Shown piece after piece: positions 49,151 to 57,603 of a stretch of 64,000 bases of DNA; positions within the stretch are counted from its first letter, which is position 1, and every line of letters begins with the position of its first letter. The notes below the pieces were generated by a model, which did not search any database, was not told where the DNA came from, and saw only the letters and a list, made by a program, of their open reading frames with translations. The stretch is from positions 124,001 through 188,000 of the forward strand of contig JAACPJ010000002.1 of assembly GCA_009995455.1 (NCBI GenBank). The letters are read 5' to 3'. The stretch comes from a bacterium (GTDB lineage Bacteria > Patescibacteriota > Gracilibacteria > UBA4473). Both the position numbers and the translations under genes were made by a program.

Positions 49151-49909
49151 ATGCTAGAGATTAAAAATGTACACGCGCAGTTTGAAGAAACCCTGATTCT
49201 TAAGGGAGTCGATTTAACCGTAAACCCAGGAGAAGTTCACATTTTGCTTGGGCCAAATGGAAGTGGAAAATCCACGTTAGGACGAGTGCTTTTAGGAGAT
49301 GAAAAGTACGAAAAAACGGCCGGTGAAATTATTTTTAATGGTGAGTCTTTTGAAGACATGGATCCGAGTGAAAGGGCCCAAGCGGGTTTCTTCTTCACGT
49401 TTCAATCTCCGCCTGAAATTGATGGAGTCAGTGTTAAAGACTTTTTATTTGCGGCTAAAAAAGCGTTAGACCCTGAATTCAAATCAAGTTTCAAATTTAA
49501 AAAAGGGCTCGAACAAACCTTAGAAGATTTGCGATTGCCAGCCGAATTTGTCGATCGTGAAACCAATCTTGGCTTTTCAGGAGGCGAACGAAAGAAAATC
49601 GAAATGGCTTCACTTATGACCTTAAATGCCCAATGTGCTTTTCTAGATGAAATCGATTCTGGAATCGATATTGACACCATTCGTCAGATTGGAAAAACCC
49701 TGCGTGAGTTTTTAAGTGATAAATCAAAATCTGTTATTTTGGTGACGCATTCTGATAAACTAATCGAAGAAGTAAAACCGACGCATGTTCACGTGTTTGG
49801 TAATGGACAAATTTTAAAATCTGGGGGCCCAGAACTGGTAAAAGAAATCCAAACAAGTGGGTTTGACGCACATGTAAAAAGATCCAGTTCTTTAAACGTA
49901 CTTTCGTAA
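49151..49909 (+). CDS. sufC: Fe-S cluster assembly ATPase SufC
   Basis: A 252-aa ABC-type ATPase that drives the SufBCD scaffold in iron-sulfur cluster assembly. The Walker A motif is LLGPNGSGKSTLGRVLLG, the Q-loop region FFFTFQSPPEIDGVSV, the ABC signature LGFSGGERKKIEMA, Walker B CAFLDEIDSGIDIDT, and the H-loop ILVTHSDKLI. These are the SufC-specific variants. It starts the operon sufC, MscS-like, sufB, and its TAA stop is immediately followed by the ATG of the next gene. SufS and SufU/SufE are not in this window. Confidence 0.97.
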   Translation: MLEIKNVHAQFEETLILKGVDLTVNPGEVHILLGPNGSGKSTLGRVLLGDEKYEKTAGEIIFNGESFEDMDPSERAQAGFFFTFQSPPEIDGVSVKDFLFAAKKALDPEFKSSFKFKKGLEQTLEDLRLPAEFVDRETNLGFSGGERKKIEMASLMTLNAQCAFLDEIDSGIDIDTIRQIGKTLREFLSDKSKSVILVTHSDKLIEEVKPTHVHVFGNGQILKSGGPELVKEIQTSGFDAHVKRSSSLNVLS

Positions 49910-51280
49910 ATGAGAAACTATTTTTTAAGCGCTTTTCTCGTCTTATTTGGGGTTTTTAATGTAAGCCCGACTTACGCGAACCCGGTAACAGACTTAGTAG
50001 AAAGTGCCACAGACCCCGCCAATTACTTTATTGTCGGCCAGATTAAAACGTACTATGAACTCATTGATCAACTTGATAGCAAAAAAGTAGAGCTTCAAGT
50101 TTTAGATTCGAGTAATGCCGCTCAGCAAAAGAAAATTGATCAGACTAAAATAGCGATAGCGCAAACTCAGGAAAATCTGGAAAAAGCCGAGTTAAACCTG
50201 AAAAGTTTACAAGCCAACACCGACTTAACCCCAGCCGATAGAGAACGGAGCGCGGCTTTAGAACAAGAAATTGAGAACCTTGAAAATTCTCTCGCAGAAA
50301 AAAAAACAGAGCTTGAAGCGTTGGAAGCCACTTTAAATCAAGATTTAGGGGAAGGCGAAATTTCTAAAGAACAAGCTTTACGAAACGATATCAGCCAACT
50401 ACAAGAAGAACTAAGTAAAAGTCAAATTCGACTCAAAAGTTACACGGAAAGTTTTGTCAAAAAAGTTGTTTTAGTAGTGCTCATTTGGTTTATTTCGATT
50501 GTTGTTAAGACCATTGTGAGTCTTATTTTTAAACGCGTTAATTTTTATTTAACCCCACAAAGAAAAGCATTCATCTTACAACTCATCAAGTTGGCGATTA
50601 ACCTAATAACCTTTATTGCAATTTTACTGGTGTTCTTTTCCCAGTTGATCCGAGCCCTTCCCTACTTTGCCATATTTGCAACCGCTTTAGCTTTTGCCCT
50701 GCGGGATGTGATTTTGTCAGTCATTGCCTGGCTGATTATTGGAACCAAAGATGGTTATAAAGTTGGGCATTATCTTCATATCGGAACTTTATGGGGAACC
50801 GTGGTCGAGATTAATCCTTTTAATACGATTGTTCGCCAAGGTGGCATGTCTGGGCAAACAGGGCGCTTGCTGACTTTTCCGAATAAAAAAATATTTGAAG
50901 AGTTTTTAGAAAACTGGTCGAAGCTTTATAATTTTACGTTTCTTAAATGGGATTTCTTTTTAGAACAAGGCTCTGACATTGAAAAAGCCGAAGCTATTTT
51001 ATTAAAAGTGTTAGAAGCCGAGCAGAAGAAATTCAAAGAAACGATTACCAAAAAACGTTCTCAATTTATAAAAAAAGGGTTAAGCGATGATGATCTTCAA
51101 CCACGCATTTTTTGGGAAATTCAAGCCAATGGTATTTTACTGCGTGGGAAATTGCTGGTTGATTTTGATCACTTTTTTGAAATCAGAAGCGCGGTGACCA
51201 GAGCCTTCATTATTGAAATAAACAAAGAAGAAAATATTCACCTTCGCTTTGTCAATAACTTACTCCCTAATGCGTTATAA
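49910..51280 (+). CDS. Mechanosensitive-channel (MscS)-like protein with N-terminal coiled coil
   Basis: A 456-aa protein with signal peptide NYFLSAFLVLFGVFNVSPTYA and a long periplasmic coiled coil (residues about 50-175; IAQTQENLEKAELNLKSLQ, LEQEIENLENSLAEKKTELE). Three membrane helices follow (VVLVVLIWFISIVVKTIVSL; LAINLITFIAILLVFF), then an MscS pore/beta domain (FAIFATALAFALRDVILSVI, with LLTFPNKKIFEE matching the TFPN-type motif) and a cytoplasmic C-terminus. It probably releases solutes during hypo-osmotic shock, with the coiled coil as a possible sensor or wall contact. It sits without spacing between sufC and sufB, an unusual place for a channel gene. Confidence 0.88.
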   Translation: MRNYFLSAFLVLFGVFNVSPTYANPVTDLVESATDPANYFIVGQIKTYYELIDQLDSKKVELQVLDSSNAAQQKKIDQTKIAIAQTQENLEKAELNLKSLQANTDLTPADRERSAALEQEIENLENSLAEKKTELEALEATLNQDLGEGEISKEQALRNDISQLQEELSKSQIRLKSYTESFVKKVVLVVLIWFISIVVKTIVSLIFKRVNFYLTPQRKAFILQLIKLAINLITFIAILLVFFSQLIRALPYFAIFATALAFALRDVILSVIAWLIIGTKDGYKVGHYLHIGTLWGTVVEINPFNTIVRQGGMSGQTGRLLTFPNKKIFEEFLENWSKLYNFTFLKWDFFLEQGSDIEKAEAILLKVLEAEQKKFKETITKKRSQFIKKGLSDDDLQPRIFWEIQANGILLRGKLLVDFDHFFEIRSAVTRAFIIEINKEENIHLRFVNNLLPNAL

Positions 51281-51283
51281 AGT

Positions 51284-52696
51284 ATGAAAAACTCTGCGGT
51301 GGCTTTCGATGAAATTACACGTGACGATTTAGATCGCGCCGATGACCAGAGTTATATTGATAACTATGAGAAAGGTTTAAGCGAGAAACTAATTCGACTT
51401 ATTTCGGGCGAAAAAAAAGAACCGCAATGGGTGCTTGATATTCGTTTAAAAGCTTTTGCGGAATTTCAAAAAAAAGCGACGCCAACTTGGGGGCCAGATT
51501 TATCAAAACTCGATTTAAGCCAGATTCGCTTTTTTGCCACCGCAGACGGGAATAAAAATCAGAAATCTTGGGATGATGTGCCAGATGATATTAAACGAAC
51601 CTTTGAACGCCTTAAAATACCAGAAGCCGAACGCGCGGTTTTAGCGGGCGTTGGAGCCCAATACGACAGTGAAACGGTGTACCATAATTTAAAAGACGAG
51701 TGGACGGATCAAGGCGTTATTTTTGAAGATTTTGATTACGCCATTGCGAATCATCCAGAGTTGGTGAAAAAATATTTCACTAAATGTATTCCTATAAATG
51801 ATCATAAATTCGCGGCCCTGCATTACGCAATTTTTTCTGGTGGCACGTTTTTATACGTGCCAAAAGGCATAAAAATCAGCCAACCGCTCCAAGCCTATTT
51901 TAGAATGAACGCTAAAAATGGCGGACAATTTGAACACACCTTAATTGTGGTAGAAGAAGACGCCTCAGTGGAATATATCGAAGGCTGTAGCGCTCCTAAA
52001 TTTGGAGAAAACTCACTGCACGCGGGCGGGGTGGAAGTTTTTGTGGCTGATGGTGCTCGGGCTCGATATAGCTCGGTAGAAAATTGGAGCCAAGATACCT
52101 ATAACCTCAATACTAAGCGCGCCATTGTACAAAACAACGCTCGGATGGAATGGATTGGTGGCAACCTCGGTTCTGGGACAACGATGCTTTACCCGGCTAC
52201 GATTTTGGCAGGCAACAGATCCCGCGCCGATCACTTAGGCGTGGCTTTTGCCAACGCTGGGCAGAACCAAGATACCGGCGCTAAAATTACGATTGTCGGT
52301 AAAGACTGTCGGGCTTCAGTGGTTTCGAAAAGTCTGAGTAAAGGTGGCGGCATCTCTACGTACCGAGGTTTACTCGATATTAAAGCCAGTGCCGACCGCG
52401 CCATGGTGGCGGTTGAGTGTGACGCTTTGATGCTCGATGACCTGGGATCGGTTTCCGATACCATTCCCCATATCATATGTGCCAACGATACCGCGCAAGT
52501 AAATCACGAAGCTTCGGCCGGAAAAATATCCGATGAAGTGCTGCTTTATTTTCAGTCACGTGGGATTGACGAAGAAACCGCTAAAGGCATGATTGTGAAT
52601 GGATTCTTAGACGAAATCGTTAAAACGCTCCCCCTTGAATACGCCGGCGAATTAAACCGTTTAATTGAACTAGAAATGGAAGGGAGCGTGGGATGA
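51284..52696 (+). CDS. sufB: Fe-S cluster assembly scaffold protein SufB
   Basis: A 470-aa beta-helix scaffold of the SufBC2D complex. Typical segments are KKATPTWGPDLSKLDL, YHNLKDEWTDQGVIFEDF, FSGGTFLYVPKGIKISQPLQ, QFEHTLIVVEEDASVEYIEG, RYSSVENWSQDTYNLNTKRA and KIVGKDCRASVVSKSLSKGG (there is a single conserved Cys in the DCRA segment). The C-terminus has VNHEASAGKISDEVLLYFQSRGIDEETA. The equivalent of the Glu/Cys/His residues involved in cluster assembly lies in the ENW, DCRA and NHEAS motifs. Third in the sufC operon, four bases after the MscS-like gene. Confidence 0.97.
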   Translation: MKNSAVAFDEITRDDLDRADDQSYIDNYEKGLSEKLIRLISGEKKEPQWVLDIRLKAFAEFQKKATPTWGPDLSKLDLSQIRFFATADGNKNQKSWDDVPDDIKRTFERLKIPEAERAVLAGVGAQYDSETVYHNLKDEWTDQGVIFEDFDYAIANHPELVKKYFTKCIPINDHKFAALHYAIFSGGTFLYVPKGIKISQPLQAYFRMNAKNGGQFEHTLIVVEEDASVEYIEGCSAPKFGENSLHAGGVEVFVADGARARYSSVENWSQDTYNLNTKRAIVQNNARMEWIGGNLGSGTTMLYPATILAGNRSRADHLGVAFANAGQNQDTGAKITIVGKDCRASVVSKSLSKGGGISTYRGLLDIKASADRAMVAVECDALMLDDLGSVSDTIPHIICANDTAQVNHEASAGKISDEVLLYFQSRGIDEETAKGMIVNGFLDEIVKTLPLEYAGELNRLIELEMEGSVG

Positions 52697-52747
52697 TATT
52701 TCTCCCGTGCATTGGCTTTACTTCTACGATTGCAGCGTCTTAGTAAA

Positions 52748-53710
52748 TCACCAACGATTCCCCAAAAACACGTCTTGCGGAAAATAAGGATAGTACGCCC
52801 GGCCAATCCCTTTTAAAGATCTGGAATTTTCTCCATCTCCGATATTAATAACGCGTTGCTCTGTGGCGGGCTGAGTTCGGTGTGACTCCAGTATCAGCGC
52901 TCTAGTTTCTGGGCACAGCGGATTTAAATTGGGCCACGTTTCTACTTGTCCATTAGTAAACAAACGCGTGACTTCAATAGCTTTGGGAACATGTGCCGCT
53001 TGACTCATATCTATTCCCGCTTCGGCTAAAGCCTCTAAATTACGGAGAAAAGGTTCATCATTTTTAGGTTCAATCGGATCAAGCAGACGAGCACTTGGCA
53101 TCGGCAAATTTTCATTTACGATAACTCCTAACACTTGATCTTGCACCAGCAACTGGTAGGTATTGGGATCGGTTGTACTGGCTTTTACAAAACTAAGTCG
53201 ATCTGCGGAGGGCAAAGCTTTATTTAGATTTATAGCCTTTTCAACCAAGCCCGCGTCATGCTCTATACCGACGACACGCATTTTAACTCCTTGCTGTAGA
53301 GCTGCTAAATTTATAGCATGGGTGAGCACACCGGTTCCACTGCCTAAATCTAAAGCCAAGTTACCTTCCCGAATTTTCGTTTTAAGAACCATTTCTAGTA
53401 AACCGGCAGTTTTTGCAAAATCAAACAAACAGCGTTCCCCCATTAAAACCGCAACGGGCTCCTGTTTTAACTTTAATCGCAAGGCTAATATTGCCTGAAC
53501 TAATTCCGCTAACAGCACGGGCTCTTGCGCATCGTCCGGAAAATAAAACGCGTTGAAATATTTGAGCACCCAATTAGCAATAATTCGGCGAGCCGCTTCT
53601 ATTTGGTTAGATTCAAGACTTACTATTTGCTCGCTCAGACAAGCTAATGATGTTGGATCATACCATTCATCTATTAAGTTTTGATACTTTCCTGCACTAA
53701 CGTCTAACAT
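52748..53710 (-). CDS. SAM-dependent methyltransferase, class I, target unknown
   Basis: A 320-aa protein. A helical N-terminal 100 residues precede a Rossmann-type methyltransferase core with motif I ALDLGSGTGVLTHAINLAA, acidic motif II VVGIEHDAGLVEKAINL, and VIVNENLPMPSAR at the position of motif IV. The C-terminal 100 residues (TWPNLNPLCPETRALILE, NIGDGENSRSLKGIGRAYYP) are not typical of RNA or protein methyltransferases I recognise. Some tissue-factor-like methyltransferases acting near PRMT folds have a similar NENLP/NE-E pattern, but I cannot assign the substrate. It converges on sufB. Upstream lies a short AT-rich gap with a plausible promoter. Confidence 0.8.
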   Translation of the reverse strand: MLDVSAGKYQNLIDEWYDPTSLACLSEQIVSLESNQIEAARRIIANWVLKYFNAFYFPDDAQEPVLLAELVQAILALRLKLKQEPVAVLMGERCLFDFAKTAGLLEMVLKTKIREGNLALDLGSGTGVLTHAINLAALQQGVKMRVVGIEHDAGLVEKAINLNKALPSADRLSFVKASTTDPNTYQLLVQDQVLGVIVNENLPMPSARLLDPIEPKNDEPFLRNLEALAEAGIDMSQAAHVPKAIEVTRLFTNGQVETWPNLNPLCPETRALILESHRTQPATEQRVINIGDGENSRSLKGIGRAYYPYFPQDVFLGNRW

Positions 53711-53805
53711 AATAAATTAATAAAATATTTTTACATCATGTCAATTTATTAAAAAGGATTTTTACTTTCTACGCTAGACGTTAGGGCCGCTCAAAAAGTG
53801 GTGGA

Positions 53806-54903
53806 TTAATCGGCGGCGTTAAATCGAAGAGTTCTCACTAAATCGAGTTTCAATACTACATTCTCCTGGAGGGCTTCGGCCAAAGAATTCTCAATTGAGC
53901 TAAAAGTAGCGCGTGTAATTGATTGCGATTCTAAAATCACCAGTTTTCCTGAAACTTCCAACGCCTCCTTTGTGTCGGTCAAACTGATATCCTCAACCCC
54001 GGCTCCAGGAATTTTTTCCTTCACTAACTTTTGTAATTCAATTTGAGTTCTATCAACTTGTTGCCTTTGAATTTCGATTTGCTTGAGGTTATAACTTAAT
54101 ACCAGCCACAATCCCAGCAACGTCAAGAACAAAAAGGCGAGCTTCCCCAAAGAAGATTCTGTTTCAGAACGGTGAGGATTAAATCCATAAAAAATAAACA
54201 ACACTGCGCCGACCGCTAAAATCGCCACCAGATTGGTAAGGAAAAGTAAAGTGGCTCCTAAAGCGAGTTCCCAATTACCCCACCAAATCTGCATTCCAAT
54301 TACCACTAAGGGCGGCATTATCGCTGTAGCCATTGCCACTCCAGCCACACTTTCATTTAAACGTTTATAAGCAAAAGCCAAAATCGCCACAACGGCCGAA
54401 AATATGGCAATTAATAAATCGAGTAAATTGGGTTGGGTTCGAGCGGCAATTTCTGATGTGGATTCAGTACCTGGGAAGAAATACAAAACCACTATCGGGA
54501 CTAAAATAGAAACCAGAACACTGAGTGCCAGCAAGCGAAAAGCACGTGCAAACAAGTACGGCCGGCCCAGTACAATCGAATAAGCTAGACCTTGAATAGG
54601 ACGCAAAAGCGGCGCAATTAACATCGCCCCAATAATAACGGCTACCGAATTTTGCATTAGCCCGAAAGTCGCAATCAGGGCCGACAAAGTAACCTCTAAC
54701 CAATAGAGTTTGTTGGTCTTTATGCCCTCGTTTACCGCTTGTGATATTTCTGATTTTCGTTCATCTGTTTGTTGTAAAATAGCCAGCCGATTAAAGCTTT
54801 TATCAAACACAAAATCCCAAGAATCATCTTCTGTTGCCCCAAATAAAATTTTTATTTTCTTTTGTGTTTGAATCCACCAAAACCGTATTTTTACGAAATC
54901 CAT
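53806..54903 (-). CDS. DUF389-family membrane protein
   Basis: A 365-aa protein of the DUF389 (TIGR00341-like) family, function unestablished. The typical segments are LYWLEVTLSALIATFGLMQN, VAVIIGAMLIAPLLRPIQGL, SVVAILAFAYKRLNESVAGV and TAIMPPLVVIGMQIWWGNW, forming six or so membrane helices. The soluble C-terminus with LKQIEIQRQQVDRTQIELQK and VLKLDLVRTLRF contains a probable BON-like or coiled region. Family members occur near transport and cell-envelope genes. Single gene; the gap to the divergent 54995 gene is 91 bases. Confidence 0.88.
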   Translation of the reverse strand: MDFVKIRFWWIQTQKKIKILFGATEDDSWDFVFDKSFNRLAILQQTDERKSEISQAVNEGIKTNKLYWLEVTLSALIATFGLMQNSVAVIIGAMLIAPLLRPIQGLAYSIVLGRPYLFARAFRLLALSVLVSILVPIVVLYFFPGTESTSEIAARTQPNLLDLLIAIFSAVVAILAFAYKRLNESVAGVAMATAIMPPLVVIGMQIWWGNWELALGATLLFLTNLVAILAVGAVLFIFYGFNPHRSETESSLGKLAFLFLTLLGLWLVLSYNLKQIEIQRQQVDRTQIELQKLVKEKIPGAGVEDISLTDTKEALEVSGKLVILESQSITRATFSSIENSLAEALQENVVLKLDLVRTLRFNAAD

Positions 54904-54994
54904 CGCCCGACAGCATAGTGGAATAAAATGGAAGCCAAAGTTTAATTATCATTATTGCATCTAAGCATGTTCTCCCTTAAACTTACCCAGAAAT

Positions 54995-55831
54995 ATGCAT
55001 TCCTTCCAAGATTTACTTTCTAAAAATTTACCCGTTTGTGTTCGGGTTGAAACCAACAACGTTTTTAACGAAAGTTGGTCACAGCAAATAGTTCTTTTTT
55101 TACTTATAACAACTACCTGTTTAACCGGTATAACTGTTTTAAGTGCTTTAACTTACCAATTTGGTTGGCATAATTTACAACCATTTGGGTTAGAAATTCA
55201 ACCACTACTGTTATCTTTTATTGCCCTTTTATTTATCGCTTCCACCATTTGCATGGGGTTTTGGCTTCACGATGATAGATACAGTGATAAACAATTAGGG
55301 GCTCAAAACAGCGAAGAACTTGATTACATTTTCCCCCAATCTCATTCACTACACATCAAAGAAAAAGCTTGGGATTTAACGAACGCATATCGCATAATTC
55401 TTGATTACCCAGACCGAGTTATTGTGCATTTTAAAGACCCCGATCAGACCTTTATTTTGCGAGATGATAAAAGTGGTTATCCATTCGAGGCTACCAGTGA
55501 TAAAGAGCTCAAGCGTTTAGCCTACAACAGCGCTTTATTTGTTTATTTAACGGGCATTGATTTGCCAAACAGGGCTATCTATAAAACTAATTGGTGGTGG
55601 AACATTGGTGCGGGATTTATGTTTGTTTTTGCTACCATGGTGCCCTTCTTTTTTCAAGCTGTGGGAATGCCTTTTTACTGGGTAGGATTTTTAGCGATTC
55701 CAGTAAGCTACTTAGCGTTTCGAGTCGGACAGAAAGAATTTCAACACCATCATTTTTTTAGTTACGCCCAATTTTTGATGGACCACGACCGCCACGTTGA
55801 TATGCGACTGTACCGGGCGCCTTTAATTTAA
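54995..55831 (+). CDS. Hypothetical membrane protein, 278 aa
   Basis: Two N-terminal hydrophobic segments (QQIVLFLLITTTCLTGITVL; LLLSFIALLFIASTICMGFW) precede a soluble beta-rich stretch of about 100 residues (LTNAYRIILDYPDRVIVHFK, PDQTFILRDDKSGYPFEA). Two further membrane helices follow (NIGAGFMFVFATMVPFFFQA; YWVGFLAIPVSYLAFRVGQ) and a His-rich end (FQHHHFFSY). No family is recognised. It lies 45 bases upstream of the small sufD gene and may be transcribed with it, but nothing in the sequence ties it to Fe-S assembly. Confidence 0.72.
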   Translation: MHSFQDLLSKNLPVCVRVETNNVFNESWSQQIVLFLLITTTCLTGITVLSALTYQFGWHNLQPFGLEIQPLLLSFIALLFIASTICMGFWLHDDRYSDKQLGAQNSEELDYIFPQSHSLHIKEKAWDLTNAYRIILDYPDRVIVHFKDPDQTFILRDDKSGYPFEATSDKELKRLAYNSALFVYLTGIDLPNRAIYKTNWWWNIGAGFMFVFATMVPFFFQAVGMPFYWVGFLAIPVSYLAFRVGQKEFQHHHFFSYAQFLMDHDRHVDMRLYRAPLI

Positions 55832-55876
55832 GTAAGTCTTTTGTGATTTCGTCTTAATTGATTATATTATTTTACG

Positions 55877-56401
55877 ATGAAATTTACCGATCCTTCTGGA
55901 AATAAAACGATTCAAATAATTGATGACATCCCTGTCGAAATATCACTGGAAGATTTTTCTAATGGCAGTCGTGACTTTAATTTGACCATTGAATTAATCG
56001 CTGAAAATGCAGAGTGTCATGTTAAAGGGAGAACTCAATGCACGGGTACAGACAAAAAAAGTTGGAAGGTAAAGCAACTTTTTAAAGGTAAAAACCAAAC
56101 CGGTTCCATTGATTTACGAGGCACCGCCGAAGACCAAAGTTTTTTAGGTTTTGATGGGAATGGAACTTTAACCTCAGAGTCGGAACAAGCCGACGCCAAA
56201 ATTACTGAAAAAATAATTTTATTTGATCAGGCTAAAGGAAAATCTTTACCCGTTTTGAGAGTTGAAACCGATAAAGTTAAATCAGCCGGGCACGGTGCCA
56301 GCATTGCCCCAGTCGACCCAGAAAAAATTCTTTATTTTCAAGCCCGCGGCATTAACAAAAAAACAGCTGAAAATTTAATTAAAACTGGATTCTTAAAATA
56401 A
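55877..56401 (+). CDS. sufD: Minimal SufD-like Fe-S assembly protein
   Basis: A 174-aa protein, much shorter than the roughly 400-aa SufD of model bacteria. The central region keeps the beta-helix rhythm of SufB/SufD (NLTIELIAENAECHVKGRTQ, KKSWKVKQLFKGKNQTGSID). The C-terminus is diagnostic: LPVLRVETDKVKSAGHGASI, PVDPEKILYFQARGINKKTA, with the conserved His in AGHGAS and the same helical end as SufB in this window (LLYFQSRGIDEETA). SufD pairs with SufB on the SufC dimer. The N-terminal half of normal SufD is missing, so this may be a reduced form specific to the lineage. An MscS gene follows 25 bases later. Confidence 0.85.
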   Translation: MKFTDPSGNKTIQIIDDIPVEISLEDFSNGSRDFNLTIELIAENAECHVKGRTQCTGTDKKSWKVKQLFKGKNQTGSIDLRGTAEDQSFLGFDGNGTLTSESEQADAKITEKIILFDQAKGKSLPVLRVETDKVKSAGHGASIAPVDPEKILYFQARGINKKTAENLIKTGFLK

Positions 56402-56425
56402 TCACTCTTTAACTTTATTCCCCTT

Positions 56426-57292
56426 ATGAATTTTTCAATATCGCAAGAAACACTTCAAGAACTTTACCAACGAGCTTTAACCATGCTGGTTGAATACACG
56501 CCTAAATTTATTTCGGCCATCGTGGTGTTGGTTATCGGTTGGATTGCGATTGGCTTTGTAATGCGAGGCCTTCGAAGATTTTTTAATCGAGTTCATTTAG
56601 ATCCAGCACTTGAAAGTTTCATTATGAGCTTTTCTGGGGTCATGCTAAAAATTGTTTTACTGGTGGTTGTCGCCACCATGTTTGGAGTGCAAACGACTTC
56701 ATTAGTCGCCTTGCTTGGGGCCGCGGGTTTAGCGGTTGGTTTGGCGTTGCAAGGCAGTCTTTCAAACTTTGCAGGCGGCGTGTTGATCTTGTTTTTTAAA
56801 CCCTTTAAATTAGGAGATTACATTGAAGCGCAAGGCGTTAGTGGGACGGTAAACAACATTCAAATTTTTAATACTATTTTAAAAACACCAGATAATAAAA
56901 CGATCGTGCTACCAAACGGAAATTTAGCCAATGACGTTCTAACCAATTACAGCACCGAGCCTTTCCGACGTTTAGATTTTACCTTTGGTATTGGTTACGG
57001 TGACGACATTAAACTGGCAAAAGATTTACTGGAAAAAAATGTCGTTAAAGACGAAAGAGTCATTAGTGATGATCCAGACCGAAAACCACAAATTGTGGTC
57101 GGAAATTTAGGTGAAAGTAGTGTCGATATTTTCTGTCGGGTTTGGGTTAAAACCGATGATTACTGGAACATATTTTTTGAAAAAAATGAAGCGGTAAAAG
57201 AAGCGTTTGATAAAAATGGTATCTCTATCCCTTTCCCACAACAGGATGTCCACCACTACTATGAAAACGGCACCGGCCCCACTGACATTTAA
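56426..57292 (+). CDS. mscS: Small-conductance mechanosensitive channel MscS
   Basis: A 288-aa channel of the classical MscS layout. Three N-terminal membrane helices (FISAIVVLVIGWIAIGFVMR; MLKIVLLVVVATMFGVQ; the pore helix LVALLGAAGLAVGLALQGSLSNFAGG), the signature FFKPFKLGDYIEAQGVSGTV, PNGNLANDVLTNYS in the beta domain, and an alpha/beta C-terminal domain ending VHHYYENGTGPTDI. It opens under membrane tension to release osmolytes. It follows sufD and overlaps the MGMT-like gene, so the three probably share a transcript. Confidence 0.95.
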   Translation: MNFSISQETLQELYQRALTMLVEYTPKFISAIVVLVIGWIAIGFVMRGLRRFFNRVHLDPALESFIMSFSGVMLKIVLLVVVATMFGVQTTSLVALLGAAGLAVGLALQGSLSNFAGGVLILFFKPFKLGDYIEAQGVSGTVNNIQIFNTILKTPDNKTIVLPNGNLANDVLTNYSTEPFRRLDFTFGIGYGDDIKLAKDLLEKNVVKDERVISDDPDRKPQIVVGNLGESSVDIFCRVWVKTDDYWNIFFEKNEAVKEAFDKNGISIPFPQQDVHHYYENGTGPTDI

Positions 57293-57581
57293 TGAACAGT
57301 GCTATAAACTTTTAAGCACGGTGCCAAAAGGCAAAATTACCACTTATAAGTATTTAGCCGAAGCGTTAGGCACCAAAGCCTACCGAGCCGTTGGGAATGC
57401 GATGAATAAGAATCCCTATCCGCGTGACTTAGTCCCCTGTCATCGCGTCGTAAATAGTGATGGCCGACTTGGCGGTTATGCGGGAAAAACTAGTGAAAAA
57501 ATTGCCCGTCTTCACGATGAAGGCGTTGAAGTTTTTGACGGCCTCATTGTGGATTTTAAAAATAAACTCCACACTTTTTAA
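57261..57581 (+). CDS. MGMT-fold DNA alkyltransferase (Ogt/ATL-type single domain)
   Basis: About 106 aa, the C-terminal DNA-binding/active-site domain of O6-methylguanine-DNA methyltransferases without the N-terminal domain. Recognisable parts are the helix-turn-helix (GKITTYKYLAEALGTKAYRAVGN, split here for length: ITTYKYLAEALGTKAYRAVG), NAMNKNPYPRDLVPCHRVV with active-site Cys in PCHR, and GRLGGYAGKTSEKIARL. Because the Cys is present, direct dealkylation is possible; ATL proteins usually replace it. The start at 57261 (MKTAPAPLTFNEQ) overlaps mscS by 32 bases; the track's earlier start has no family support. Confidence 0.88.
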   Translation: MKTAPAPLTFNEQCYKLLSTVPKGKITTYKYLAEALGTKAYRAVGNAMNKNPYPRDLVPCHRVVNSDGRLGGYAGKTSEKIARLHDEGVEVFDGLIVDFKNKLHTF

Positions 57582-57603
57582 TTACATTTATGAACGATAC
57601 CTT

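Noticed and set aside
57457-57603. 49-residue N-terminal extension of the hydroxyacid dehydrogenase
   Set aside because: It overlaps the MGMT-like gene in another frame and lies before the family's normal start MKIVFLDTQ.
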